Below, one piece after another: positions 15,215 to 23,887 of a stretch of 34,841 bases of DNA. The DNA lies in assembly GCA_020847415.1 (NCBI GenBank), contig JADLBZ010000090.1, positions 1 to 34,841 of the forward strand. Reading direction: 5' to 3'. How positions within the stretch are numbered: the first letter of the stretch is position 1; every line of letters begins with the position of its first letter. The translations under genes were made by a program, and so were the position numbers. The notes under the pieces are model-generated. The model worked only from the letters and a program-made list of their open reading frames with translations. It was not told the DNA's origin and searched no databases. The DNA comes from Planctomycetota bacterium. Lineage in GTDB: Bacteria; Planctomycetota; UBA8742; UBA2392.

Positions 15215-17569
15215 CTACTTGTACTGTCCGCCCGGCGTGCCCTTGCAGTTCAGGCTGCCGCCGGCCTTGACCTCGATGCTGGGGGCCTTGATGCGCGTCA
15301 GGCCCGGGTTCATGGTCTGGCGCGAGCCGCCCTTCTGGATCTTGATGCCCGCGGGCGTCAGCTCAATCTTGCTGCCGCCGCAGACCAGCGAGATCTTCAA
15401 GCCCGCCTCGATCTTCACTTCGCCCGCCACCGAGTTGATCTCGACGTTGCCCAGCGCCTTGGTGCTGGCCTTTTTGGCGCACTTGAGCGCCCAGTCGTCC
15501 TTGCCGATGTTGTGCGAGGTGGACTTGTCCAGCTTGATGGAGAGGCCCTTTATGCCCTCAAACTTGATGCCGCCCATGATCTTCGTTTCGTTGACCATCA
15601 CGGCCTCGGACTTGCTGCCCACGATGACCGAGAGCTTCATGCCGCCCACGAACTCCTTCTTCAGGCCCAGGTCAATCAGCTTCTCTTCGCCGGAGACGGC
15701 CTTGATGTTGTTGCCGTTCACGTTGAGGTTGTAGTTGCCGGTGATCACCTCGGTCTGCGAGCCGCCCACGAAGAAGTCCGTGTTGGCGCCCACGTGCATC
15801 TTGGTGTCGCCGCCGCTGTTCATGCCGATCTTGGCGCCCGCCACCAGGTTGATGTCGCCGCCGGTGCCGATGTAAACGCCGTCGGCGTTGGTCACGCGCG
15901 GGCCGGTGGACTCGCCCTGGCTCTTGCCCACGCGGATCTGCGAGCCCGCCACCGTGGAAAGCGCCACCACCGCCTCCGAGCCGTCGGTGCCGTCCATGCT
16001 GATCTTGGTCTTGTTGCTGGTGGTGTTCAGCACGATGCGCGGCGCGCCCTGCAGGTCGTCCAGCGTGATCATGTTGCCCACGGGAGTCTGGATCACGTTG
16101 GTGGTGTGGTTGTGGTTGTTCACCACGGTGGTGTGCTGGTTGTTGAACACGGCGCCCACAATGATGGGGCGGTCCGGGTCGCCGTCCACGTGGATCAGCA
16201 GCACCTCGGCACCCTTCAGCAGCGGGAAGTGCATGCCCTGGCCGGGGCCAGCGTAGCTTTCCGCCTTGCGCACGTACTTGCTGGCCTGGCCGTCCTGCGT
16301 GCCGCCGCGGTCCAGGGGCAGGCGCACCTTGTAGCGGCCCTTGTCGTCGAGCTGGGCATAGGGCGTGCCCTTGTCGGCGCCGTCCACCACGCCGTGCATG
16401 ACGCCCTTGATGCTGGGCCAGGCGGTCACGCGCTGGGGCCGGAACGAGGCCGACTTGGGCATGGCGGTAAACTCGTTGTGGTAGTGCGCGCTGCCCGAGG
16501 CGCTGCCCAGGGCCAGCGTTTGCGTGGCCGTGTGGCGCACCTGCACCAGCAGGTACTCCTGGTTGAAGTCGCCCCGGAAGTGCTCCTCCAGCTCAAAGCA
16601 CAACCCGGCCCGGAAGCCGCGGCAGTCGCCGCGCCCGCGGAACATGCGCCCGCGGCTGCCGTGCATCTCGGCTCTTGCCTTGGCCAGGCGCTTGCCCTCG
16701 TTCTCGTCGGCGTAGTGGTTGTTGTACTCGTACACGGTCCCCACGCCCTCGTCGCTGACGGTCTGCTTCACTTCCAGCGCCGTGGTGGGCGTCTTCCAGT
16801 TGTAGTCGTTCAGCACGACCTCGCGCGGGACAATCTTCTGCGTGCAGGCGTGCGACGAGACCACTTCCTCGCGGAACCAGTCTTCCATGGCCTGCTCGCT
16901 GTCGCCGTGCTCGCCGCGCGCGGTGTCTTCGCCCTGGGGCCGAAAGCGCAGGGGCGCGTTGCTCTGCATGGTGCCGTAGCCCTCGCGGTTGTCCGAGAGC
17001 ACCAGCTTCTCTTCTTCGTCGTCCTGCACGAAGTAGTAGTAAATGCCCTCGTGCTCCAGCCAGCGATGGATGAAATCCAGGTCGCTTTCGGCGTACTGCA
17101 CCACGTACTCACGCGGCTGGTAGGTCTCGTTCAGCTTCTTGTCGAGCTTGACATCATGCTCCTTCAACACCTTCTCGACGATCTCGACCACCGACATCTC
17201 CTGGAAGATGCGGTTGTTCTGGCCCAGCGAGAGGCGCCACAGCAGTGGCGTCAGCACAGCCCGGTAGCGCACCCACTCCAGTTCCTTGCCTACCTCTTCA
17301 AACGACGACAGGAAGCCGTGGATCTTCAGCGTGGTGGAGGCGCGCGAGTTGCTGCCCTTGACCCGTACACCCTGCTTGACGGCCACATGGGCGCGCTCGC
17401 GCAGCAGCTTGCCGAGGTCCAGGTCGGCCTTGCGGCTGGCCAGCTCGAGGCGGAACTCGTAGGGGCGCGAGATTTCCTCGGTGCCCTCCAGGCCCACGAG
17501 CTGCAGGTCGTCCTCGGCGACCGCCCCGGACACAAACTTCATCACCTGCGACGCGGCAATATCCGGCAT
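15215..17569 (-). CDS. tssI: T6SS spike protein VgrG (TssI)
   Basis: A 784-residue VgrG, the trimeric spike that sits on the Hcp tube. The N-terminal gp27-like part (1-380) contains SRPYEFRLELAS, the ESDLDFIHRWLEHEGIYYYF motif and the phage late-control-like fold. The gp5-like OB domain follows at about 385-480 with DDKGRYKVRLPLD and GPGQGMHFPLLKGAEVLL, DGDPDRPIIVGAV. From about 500 to the end come repeated strands of the needle (NLVAGAKIGMNSGGDTKMHV, SKIELTPAGIKIQ), with no separate toxin domain. An N/H/T-rich stretch (VVNNHNHTTNV) joins OB and needle. The ATG has a strong GGGAGG site. The gene follows a 166-bp inverted-repeat element that ends just before this site, and it leads the spike module of DUF2169, pentapeptide, DUF3540 and PAAR genes. 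Confidence 0.95.
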   Translation of the reverse strand: MPDIAASQVMKFVSGAVAEDDLQLVGLEGTEEISRPYEFRLELASRKADLDLGKLLRERAHVAVKQGVRVKGSNSRASTTLKIHGFLSSFEEVGKELEWVRYRAVLTPLLWRLSLGQNNRIFQEMSVVEIVEKVLKEHDVKLDKKLNETYQPREYVVQYAESDLDFIHRWLEHEGIYYYFVQDDEEEKLVLSDNREGYGTMQSNAPLRFRPQGEDTARGEHGDSEQAMEDWFREEVVSSHACTQKIVPREVVLNDYNWKTPTTALEVKQTVSDEGVGTVYEYNNHYADENEGKRLAKARAEMHGSRGRMFRGRGDCRGFRAGLCFELEEHFRGDFNQEYLLVQVRHTATQTLALGSASGSAHYHNEFTAMPKSASFRPQRVTAWPSIKGVMHGVVDGADKGTPYAQLDDKGRYKVRLPLDRGGTQDGQASKYVRKAESYAGPGQGMHFPLLKGAEVLLIHVDGDPDRPIIVGAVFNNQHTTVVNNHNHTTNVIQTPVGNMITLDDLQGAPRIVLNTTSNKTKISMDGTDGSEAVVALSTVAGSQIRVGKSQGESTGPRVTNADGVYIGTGGDINLVAGAKIGMNSGGDTKMHVGANTDFFVGGSQTEVITGNYNLNVNGNNIKAVSGEEKLIDLGLKKEFVGGMKLSVIVGSKSEAVMVNETKIMGGIKFEGIKGLSIKLDKSTSHNIGKDDWALKCAKKASTKALGNVEINSVAGEVKIEAGLKISLVCGGSKIELTPAGIKIQKGGSRQTMNPGLTRIKAPSIEVKAGGSLNCKGTPGGQYK

Positions 17570-17583
17570 GTCCGCCCTCCCTT

Positions 17584-17749
17584 AGAGACTGATTCAAGAC
17601 CCACACGTGGCGACTGCCTTGCGGCGAACTTCGCATCTCCGCGGCGCGCTCCCTGCGCCGTATCGCTGCGGATATGGCTCGGTCGCGCTTCTTGACCTGC
17701 TCGTTCGGCGCTTCGGCATACGCTCACTCAGGGTTCTGAAACAGCCTCT
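17584..17749. mobile_element. MITE-like element between clpV and vgrG
   Basis: The left end AGAGACTGATTCAAGACCC (17584-17602) and the reverse complement of the right end (17731-17749, AGAGGCTGTTTCAGAACCC) agree at 15 of 19 positions. The 166-bp interior has no credible gene and holds an imperfect long hairpin around 17631-17676. The element fills most of the 201-bp gap between clpV and vgrG and stops a few bases before the vgrG ribosome binding site. The ends share the CTG-TTCA-A style of the 10335-10481 element but the cores differ, so it is probably a separate subfamily. An origin from an insertion sequence by internal deletion is inference. Confidence 0.5.
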
Positions 17750-17770
17750 TTGGCTGTGCCAGCCTGACCG

Positions 17771-20515
17771 CTACCCCGTGAACGAAAAGCTGAAGCCTCC
17801 GTCCGCGCCGATGCCCACCTTCATCTGCGGCGGCAGCGAGCCCTCGGCCATCTTCTGCATCAGCACGGTGCTCATGCGGGGCAGCAAGGTGCCGCGCAGG
17901 ATGTGGTCAATGTTGCGGGCCCCCGTCTCCACCTCGGTGCAGCGCGCGGCAATGGTCTCAGTCACCTTGGCATCAAAGGCCAGGTGCATGCCGTGGGTGT
18001 GGGCCATGCGCTTGACGATCTTGCCCAGCTTCAGGTCCGTGATCATGCGCATGGCGGCCTGGTCAATGGTGTAGAAGGGCAGGATGCTCATGCGCGCCAG
18101 CAGAGCCGGCTTGAAGTGCGCGCTCAGGGGCGGGCGGATCAGCTTGACCAGCTCGTCCATGTCGGGGCGCTCGCCGTCGGCGCAGGCCTCGGTGATGATG
18201 TTCGTGGCCAGGTTGCTGGTCAGGAAGACCACGGTGTTCTTGAAGTCCACCTCGCGGCCTTCGCCGTCGTTCAACACGCCCTTGTCAAACACCTGGTAGA
18301 ACAGGTTCATCACCTCCAGGTCGGCCTTCTCCACCTCGTCGAGCAGCACCACGCTGTAGGGGCGCTGCCGCACCGCCTCGGTAAGCTGGCCGCCCTCGCC
18401 ATAGCCCACGTAGCCGGGCGGGCTGCCGATCAGGCGGCTGACCGTGTGCTTCTCCTGGAACTCGGACATGTTCACGGCGGTCATGAAGCGCTCGCCGCCG
18501 AACAGCAGGTCCGCCACCGCCAGCGCGGTCTCGGTCTTGCCCACGCCGGAGGGACCCACAAACAGAAACACCCCCATGGGCGCTTCCGGGTTGCCCAAAC
18601 CCGCTTTCGCCGATCGAATACCCGTGGCGATGGCCTGCATGACGTGGTCCTGGCCCTTCACGCGTTTCTTGAGATCATCTTCCATGGTCAGCAGCTGGGC
18701 CGCCTGGTCCTTGACCATGTTGCCGACGGGAATGCCCGTCCAGTCGCCCACCACCTTGGCCACCACCTCGGCGGTCACTTCCACCGGCACCAGGGGGTCC
18801 TTGCCCTGCAGCTCGCGCAGCTCCACCAGCCCCTTCTCCAGCATCTCGTGCAGCCGGCGGGGATCATCGGGCAGGTCCGGGGCCGCCGGCTGGGCTTCTT
18901 CGCGGGTCTTTAACGCGGTCTTGCCTTTGACCTTGGTTTCCTTCTTTGCGGGCTTGTCGGCCGCCTTCTCCGCCCCCTTCTCGGCGGTCTTGTCGGCTCC
19001 GCCGCCCAGCAACTTGGTTCGAATGGCCACCACCTGGTGCGCTGCGGCGCGCTCTTTCTCCCAGCGCCGGCGCATGGCATCAGCCTTGGCGCGGGCCGCG
19101 GCGATGCGCTTCTCGATCTCGGCCATGGCCTCCGGGTCGGCGTGGCCGCCGGTCTCGGCGTCGCGCTTCATGGCAGCCAGGGTGCGGCTGTCCGTCTCGG
19201 CGCCGCGCTCCAGGTCCTGCAGCTCGGCAGGCTTGCTGATAAAGGCAACCTTCACGCGGGCAGCGGCGGTGTCCACCAGGTCAATGCCCTTGTCGGGGTG
19301 CTGGCGGCCCGAAATGTAGCGCGCACCCAGCTCGGCGGCGGCTCCCAGGGCCTCATCGCGGATCACCACGTTGTGGGCCTTCTCGTAGTTGGCGCGCAGG
19401 CCGCGCAGCATGGTCAGCGTGGTGCTGATGTCGGGCTCGTCCAGCTTCACCAGCTGGAAGCGCCGTGCCAAGGCCGCGTCCTTTTCGAAGTACTTCTTGT
19501 ATTCGCTCCAGGTGGTGGCAGCCACGGTGCGCAGCTCGCCGCGCGCCAGGGCAGGCTTCAACAACTGGCCCGCGTCGCCGGTGCCGGCAGCGCCACCCGC
19601 GCCGATCAGCGTGTGGACTTCGTCAATGAACAGGATGATGGGCTTGGGGCTGGCCTTGACCTCGGAGATCACGGCCTTCAGGCGATTCTCGAACTCGCCC
19701 TTCACCGAGGCGCCTGCCTGCAACAGGCCCATGTCCAGGTTCAGCACCTCGACACCCTGCAGCACCTCGGGCACGTCGCCGACCACGATGCGCTGGGCCA
19801 GGCCCTCGACCACGGCGCTCTTGCCCACGCCGGGCTCGCCCACGCAGATGGGGTTGTTCTTGCGACGGCGGGCCAGGATGTCCACCATCTGGCGGATCTC
19901 GCGGTCGCGGCCGAAGACCGGGTCCAGCTCGCCCTTCTTGGCGCGCTCGGTGAGGTTCTGGCAGAACTTCTGCAAAGCGCTGCCGTCGCCGCCGCCCTGC
20001 GTCTCGCTGCCCGGCGCGCCGGCCGCCCGGGCCGTCGCGGTCTCCGCTGAGCCCTTGACCACCTCGTGGAAGTTGCGGCGCAGCTCGCCCACCGGCACTT
20101 CGCCCATCAGGTCCACGTAGTCGCCCGCGGCAAACCGCGAGGGCGAGGCCATCAGGGCCTCCAGCAGGTTGCCCGAGCGAATCTCGTTCTGCCCGTGGTC
20201 AATGCTGGCCAGCAGCCAGGCCTGCTGGAACCACTGGCTCAGCAGCGGCGAAAACACGGGCCGCCCCTGGTTGCCGGTCTTGAGGCGCTCGATGTCGCGG
20301 GTCAGGGCCTTGGCCACCCGGCCCGGGTCCACCCCGAACTTCTGCAGGGCCAGTTGCACGTCAGCAGCCGGGTCCTCCAGCAGCGCCCCCAGCATGTGCT
20401 CGATGGTGACCTCGTGGTTGGTGCGCGAAACGCAGTTGCCTGCCGCCGCCTCCAGGCCGCGCGTGCAGAAACGGTTCAGGCGCGCCACCAGCGCCTTCAG
20501 GTCAACGTCCACCAT
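17771..20515 (-). CDS. tssH: T6SS sheath-recycling ATPase ClpV (TssH)
   Basis: A 914-residue AAA+ unfoldase that strips contracted TssBC sheath in the cytoplasm. It has the Clp N-domain with ClpV-type GRPVFSPLLSQWFQQAWL (about 84-101), a first ATPase module with Walker A GEPGVGKSA at 226 and LFIDEVHTLIG, and a second module with Walker A GPSGVGKTE at 654, plus RLIGSPPGYVGYGEGG. The sequence KYFEKDAALARRFQ is the usual AAA1 arginine region. Between the modules, residues about 501-545 form a Lys/Ala/Glu-rich insert (DKTAEKGAEKAADKPAKK) within the coiled-coil middle region, which I have not seen as a standard part of ClpV. It overlaps tssG by 14 bases. It is distinguished from ClpB by the N-domain and by T6SS context. 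Confidence 0.95.
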   Translation of the reverse strand: MVDVDLKALVARLNRFCTRGLEAAAGNCVSRTNHEVTIEHMLGALLEDPAADVQLALQKFGVDPGRVAKALTRDIERLKTGNQGRPVFSPLLSQWFQQAWLLASIDHGQNEIRSGNLLEALMASPSRFAAGDYVDLMGEVPVGELRRNFHEVVKGSAETATARAAGAPGSETQGGGDGSALQKFCQNLTERAKKGELDPVFGRDREIRQMVDILARRRKNNPICVGEPGVGKSAVVEGLAQRIVVGDVPEVLQGVEVLNLDMGLLQAGASVKGEFENRLKAVISEVKASPKPIILFIDEVHTLIGAGGAAGTGDAGQLLKPALARGELRTVAATTWSEYKKYFEKDAALARRFQLVKLDEPDISTTLTMLRGLRANYEKAHNVVIRDEALGAAAELGARYISGRQHPDKGIDLVDTAAARVKVAFISKPAELQDLERGAETDSRTLAAMKRDAETGGHADPEAMAEIEKRIAAARAKADAMRRRWEKERAAAHQVVAIRTKLLGGGADKTAEKGAEKAADKPAKKETKVKGKTALKTREEAQPAAPDLPDDPRRLHEMLEKGLVELRELQGKDPLVPVEVTAEVVAKVVGDWTGIPVGNMVKDQAAQLLTMEDDLKKRVKGQDHVMQAIATGIRSAKAGLGNPEAPMGVFLFVGPSGVGKTETALAVADLLFGGERFMTAVNMSEFQEKHTVSRLIGSPPGYVGYGEGGQLTEAVRQRPYSVVLLDEVEKADLEVMNLFYQVFDKGVLNDGEGREVDFKNTVVFLTSNLATNIITEACADGERPDMDELVKLIRPPLSAHFKPALLARMSILPFYTIDQAAMRMITDLKLGKIVKRMAHTHGMHLAFDAKVTETIAARCTEVETGARNIDHILRGTLLPRMSTVLMQKMAEGSLPPQMKVGIGADGGFSFSFTG

Positions 20516-21530
20516 GGCTCCACCCCGAGTAACGGAAAGTCACTTCCTGGTCCTGCGCGTCGGCCCGGCCCAGCCACGTGGACCAACCCAGCCGCGCGCG
20601 TTGCGAGTTAAGCTGCAAGCCCGGCACTTCCGGGCCGTGCAGCACCAGCGTGACCTCGTAATCAAGGCCGTCGCCGTTGAAGAGATCCACCAGCTCCCGC
20701 AACTGGGCCATGCTGTCGCCCGGCGGCAGGAAACCGTCAAAGTCGTCCACGGCCAGCGGGCCCACCCGGATGCCGAAGTTCCCGGCCCGGTCCAGCACGC
20801 GCTCGCCCACGGTAAGGTCAGTGCCCAGGCGGCAATTGGCGCGGCCCAGGGCGTTCCGCTGTCCAGCCGGCACTTCACACCACCGCGCGCGGCACGATTC
20901 GACTTCCACGCCGCCTTCGGGGAAGTGATCCGCCAGCAGGGCCTGCAGCGACGCGGCACTGCGCGGCTGTTGGGTCAGCAGGCCCGCGTAGGCCAGAAGC
21001 CGGCCCGGCCGCAGGTGCTGGTCGCGGGGCAGCATGGCGGGGTCGGCGCCCAGCAGGCCCAACAGGCGCAACGAGTACCAATCCTGACCGGCCGGGTCGT
21101 ACTGCACGGCGTGGCGGTACTTCTCCCACACGCGATAGAGCAGGCTGAGCAGTCGGTGATGAAACAGGTCCAGGAAGCCGCGCAGCAGGCTGTCGTCCTG
21201 CTCGTCGTCGAGCATTTCCTCGGTGTAGTGGGCGGGCAGGGGCGAGGCGGAGCCATAAAGGCCCATGAAGTTCACGGTCAGGCGGATGCGATCGAGGCCG
21301 CGGGGCGACTCGATGCCGTCCACGGTGGCGATGTCAGCGAGGCCGAAGTTGAGGTTCAGGGACGGGCGCAGCCGCACGCGCTCGCGCTCGGGCGGGCCCT
21401 GCGTTCCCAGGCGCGGGGCGTCCGGGTAAACGGCGTGCAGCAGGCGGATCGCCTGATAGAACGAGAAGCGGCGCCCCTGGCGCAGCAGCTCGTCTACAGC
21501 AGCACCCGGGCTCCCATCCGTGCCGGCCAC
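20502..21530 (-). CDS. tssG: T6SS baseplate subunit TssG
   Basis: A 342-residue TssG (ImpH/VasB), which with TssF, TssE and TssK makes the baseplate wedge. Typical motifs are RFSFYQAIRLLHAVYP near the start, RVRLRPSLNLNFGLADIATV, LTVNFMGLYGSASPLPAHYT and FHHRLLSLLYRVWEKYRH. The length matches the family. The GTG at 21530 overlaps the end of tssF by 37 bases, and the 3' end overlaps clpV by 14, so the three are translationally coupled. A later start is possible because homology begins near residue 10. Confidence 0.95.
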   Translation of the reverse strand: MAGTDGSPGAAVDELLRQGRRFSFYQAIRLLHAVYPDAPRLGTQGPPERERVRLRPSLNLNFGLADIATVDGIESPRGLDRIRLTVNFMGLYGSASPLPAHYTEEMLDDEQDDSLLRGFLDLFHHRLLSLLYRVWEKYRHAVQYDPAGQDWYSLRLLGLLGADPAMLPRDQHLRPGRLLAYAGLLTQQPRSAASLQALLADHFPEGGVEVESCRARWCEVPAGQRNALGRANCRLGTDLTVGERVLDRAGNFGIRVGPLAVDDFDGFLPPGDSMAQLRELVDLFNGDGLDYEVTLVLHGPEVPGLQLNSQRARLGWSTWLGRADAQDQEVTFRYSGWSHGGR

Positions 21531-23236
21531 TCGAACACTCCCCCGAACTTGGCGCCCGTCACCTTCAGGCGCGTGAATGCATTCAGCGTCACGTACTGGG
21601 CAAAGAAACGCTCCAGCACCGCGGCAAAGAAGTACAGCTCGCCCTCGCCGCCCAGCAGTTCTTCGTCCAGCGTCAGGTCCACCTGCAACCCGCGCAGGGG
21701 CGTGCCCTTCAGCATGTGCACCGCAAGCTGGGCGCGCACCGCCTTGATGCCCTCCAGCAGCCGGGCGTGGGCCTGCTCGGCCTGCCGGTCCAGCCGCGCG
21801 CGCAGGTTGTAAAGGCCGACCACGGCCCGCAGCGAGTCCACCGACACCAGCGACAGGAAGTTCACGCTCAGGTGCCCGGCCAGGCGCCAGAGCAGATCGC
21901 CCTGCAAGGGCGGCGCAAGGGCAGGAGTGGGCTTGCCCACATTCCGGAACGTGGCGAACAGCGGGCTGTTCTGCGTCTTGGCGGCAATGTCGCCCGCTTC
22001 CAGCCGCGCGGGAAGCTGCCCGTTGGTGCAGGTCAGCTCAATCGAGACCGTCTCGATGGCCTTGCGGGCCTCGGGCGCCTCCGGCTCGATAAAGCTGATA
22101 CTGAGATGCGTGCCGCGGTCGTTGACCGCGCCGCGCCGCCGCACGTGATAGAACGCCTCGTCGCGCCTGGCCCCGCGCGCCAGCCGGAACTGCGGCGCAA
22201 AGTCGCGCGGCTGGGCGGTGCCGACCTCCAGGCCCCAGACGCGGTTCACCGAGAAGACCTCGTGATGGTGCGGGTTGGCGCCGGCGGGCCGAATCGTGTA
22301 CTCCGTGCGCGCCGGGTCCAGCCGCACCGGGTCGGCATCGTGGCGGTACAGGTTCACGGCGGGAGCGCAGTTCAGCAGAAAGTTGGCGCGCGAGACGGGC
22401 GGCATGGCCTCCGGCAGGCGCGTGAACTCGAACTCGACCGCGAACGAGTGCGAGCCGGCAAACCCGCCGACCTTGTTCAGCCCGGTCAGGTCCAGGAACA
22501 TGAACTTCACCGGTGCGGCGAAGTATTCCTGCAACAGCCGGAAGCCGGGAAACGACGGGCCGGGCCCGCGCAGCACAGCCTCGGGCTCTTCAAAGCCGAC
22601 CGGCACCACGGCAGAGGGCGGAAGCTCGAAGCTGCGGCCGGCAACTTCGACATCGCGCACCACGATGCGGCGCACAAAGCGCAGCAGCGACACATACAGC
22701 GCGCGCGTCACCACCGGCTCGCCGGCCAGGTGCAGCCGGACGCTCTCAAAGGGCAGCTTGTCCAGGGGCAGCTTGCCGGGGGCGTTGAAGGTGAGGGTAA
22801 GGCGCGCCGGGTTGTCGCGGCGCAGCTCGGCCTCTTTCACGTCCAGGGGCAGCAGGTTGACGTCGTAGCAGGTCTCGAAGCGGCAGCGCGTGCCGTCTAC
22901 GGGCACCGAGTCAATCTGCACGCCGCGCGGAATGGCCTTGACCTCGGCGGCCACCTGCGACTGGGGCGCAAACTGCATAACAGCACAGGCGGGCACCGGC
23001 CGCAGGTAGTGGGGCCAGAACATTTCCGTGAAGCTGTGCAGCACCTCAGGAAGCTCGTCGTCCAGCTTCTGGCGAAGCTTGGCGGTGAGGAAGGCAAAGC
23101 CCTCCAGCATGCGCTCGACATCGGGGTCGCTGCCGGGCTGGGCCAGAAAACGGGCGGCCTCCGGGTTGGCCTCGGCGAATTCGCGGCCGGAATCCCGCAG
23201 GAACAGCAGCTCGTCCTGGTAGTACTTGTTGAACAC
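21494..23236 (-). CDS. tssF: T6SS baseplate subunit TssF
   Basis: A 580-residue TssF (ImpG/VasA), the gp6-like wedge protein present in two copies per TssG. It opens with FNKYYQDELLFLRDSGREFA, followed by DPDVERMLEGFAFLTAKLRQ and ELPEVLHSFTEMFWPHYLRP, all signature segments. Further on, FEFTRLPEAMP, FLLNCAPAVNLYRHDADPV and the C-terminal LFAAVLERFFAQYVTLNAFT also match. The start is a GTG with AGGGA upstream; that site adjoins the end of a 172-bp repeat element which separates it from tssE. Confidence 0.95.
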   Translation of the reverse strand: MFNKYYQDELLFLRDSGREFAEANPEAARFLAQPGSDPDVERMLEGFAFLTAKLRQKLDDELPEVLHSFTEMFWPHYLRPVPACAVMQFAPQSQVAAEVKAIPRGVQIDSVPVDGTRCRFETCYDVNLLPLDVKEAELRRDNPARLTLTFNAPGKLPLDKLPFESVRLHLAGEPVVTRALYVSLLRFVRRIVVRDVEVAGRSFELPPSAVVPVGFEEPEAVLRGPGPSFPGFRLLQEYFAAPVKFMFLDLTGLNKVGGFAGSHSFAVEFEFTRLPEAMPPVSRANFLLNCAPAVNLYRHDADPVRLDPARTEYTIRPAGANPHHHEVFSVNRVWGLEVGTAQPRDFAPQFRLARGARRDEAFYHVRRRGAVNDRGTHLSISFIEPEAPEARKAIETVSIELTCTNGQLPARLEAGDIAAKTQNSPLFATFRNVGKPTPALAPPLQGDLLWRLAGHLSVNFLSLVSVDSLRAVVGLYNLRARLDRQAEQAHARLLEGIKAVRAQLAVHMLKGTPLRGLQVDLTLDEELLGGEGELYFFAAVLERFFAQYVTLNAFTRLKVTGAKFGGVFEWPARMGARVLL

Positions 23237-23245
23237 AAGTTGTCC

Positions 23246-23417
23246 CTAGCGGTCCATGACCGAGGAAATCGGGGCGTCAGATCCGCTCCGCCGAAGCGTC
23301 AGGCCGCGACGGACGCGCTCGACACGCGCCCTTCGGGCTTCCGTCTCGCGCTGCCGCGGAAACGACTGCAAGCGTGGCATCCAATTACCCATAGGTTCAA
23401 CAGTCATGAAGCACTAG
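23246..23417 (+). mobile_element. Family A repeat element, copy 2, between tssE and tssF
   Basis: The ends are inverted repeats: CTAGCGGTCCATGACCG at 23246-23262, and the reverse complement of 23401-23417, CTAGTGCTTCATGACTG, agreeing at 13 of 17 positions. The core matches the elements at about 262-421 and, inverted, 34686-34838. The element supplies the TAG stop of tssE at one end and abuts the tssF ribosome binding site at the other, filling the only sizeable gap in the baseplate gene block. Both ends carry CTAG, which could be part of the repeat or a 4-bp target duplication. No protein is encoded. Confidence 0.6.
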
Positions 23418-23839
23418 CCCGCGACCTCAATGTGGCCGGAGGGCTCGATCAGCGTGTCAAACGAGACATGCCCGCCTTCGCTGGTGGTGGCCAGCCGCGC
23501 CGAGATCTGGAAGCGCACCGCCAGGCGATGGTCGTCGCTGTCCAGCTGCAGCACCTGCACGTCTTTCAGGCGCGGCTCGTACTTCTCGATGCACTGGCGC
23601 AGCAGCTTCTGCAGCACGGTAACGGACTCGGGGTAGCCCTGGGCGATCTCGTTGGGTGCCGGGATGCCGAAGTCCGGCAGCGCGGGCGACTGCCCCCGGC
23701 GAGCGTTCAGGATGCGCGACAGGTTGTGCAGGATCGAGCGCAGCAACGCGCCGCGATCCTCCTGCATGGAGTACGCCCGCGTCCCTTCCGGGCTGCGCAG
23801 GCGCTCAAGCAGCGTCCGCTTCTGGAACAAGGCCCACAC
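23414..23839 (-). CDS. tssE: T6SS baseplate subunit TssE (gp25-like)
   Basis: A 141-residue gp25-like protein that joins the baseplate to the first sheath ring. The conserved features are the N-terminal LLERLRSPEG, LLRSILHNLSRILNARRGQ, the DFGIP segment and the CIEKYEPRLKDVQVL motif, whose EPRL is typical for gp25/TssE. The start is a GTG at 23839, 48 bases after the hcp stop and beyond a very strong stem-loop, so expression may be set separately from hcp. The last codon reads into the repeat element at 23246-23417, which provides the stop. Confidence 0.93.
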   Translation of the reverse strand: MWALFQKRTLLERLRSPEGTRAYSMQEDRGALLRSILHNLSRILNARRGQSPALPDFGIPAPNEIAQGYPESVTVLQKLLRQCIEKYEPRLKDVQVLQLDSDDHRLAVRFQISARLATTSEGGHVSFDTLIEPSGHIEVAG

Positions 23840-23849
23840 CCCGCGCGCA

Positions 23850-23875
23850 GGGGGAGCGGGTTACCCCGCTCCCCC
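23850..23875 (-). promoter_or_regulatory. Strong GC stem-loop between hcp and tssE
   Basis: GGGGGAGCGGG (23850-23860) pairs perfectly with CCCGCTCCCCC (23865-23875) over a 4-base loop. It lies 12 bases after the hcp stop on the transcribed strand and ahead of the tssE start. There is no T-run, so it is more likely an mRNA-protecting stem or partial attenuator than a full terminator. It would let hcp mRNA exceed that of tssE and later genes, as Hcp is needed in hundreds of copies. Confidence 0.55.
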
Positions 23876-23887
23876 CGGCGTCCGTGA

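Noticed and set aside
15220-17100. Evolved VgrG with a toxic C-terminal domain
   Set aside because: The C-terminus continues as gp5-type needle strands (SKIELTPAGIKIQ and later) to the end, with no added catalytic domain.
14327-17695. Plus-strand open frame of 1122 codons opposite vgrG and the DUF2169 gene
   Set aside because: The minus strand encodes unmistakable VgrG and DUF2169 domains; the plus-strand product is low-complexity shadow sequence.
17607-17727. Small coding sequence inside the clpV-vgrG gap
   Set aside because: Frames on both strands are Arg/Ser-rich, lack a ribosome binding site and lie inside an inverted-repeat element.
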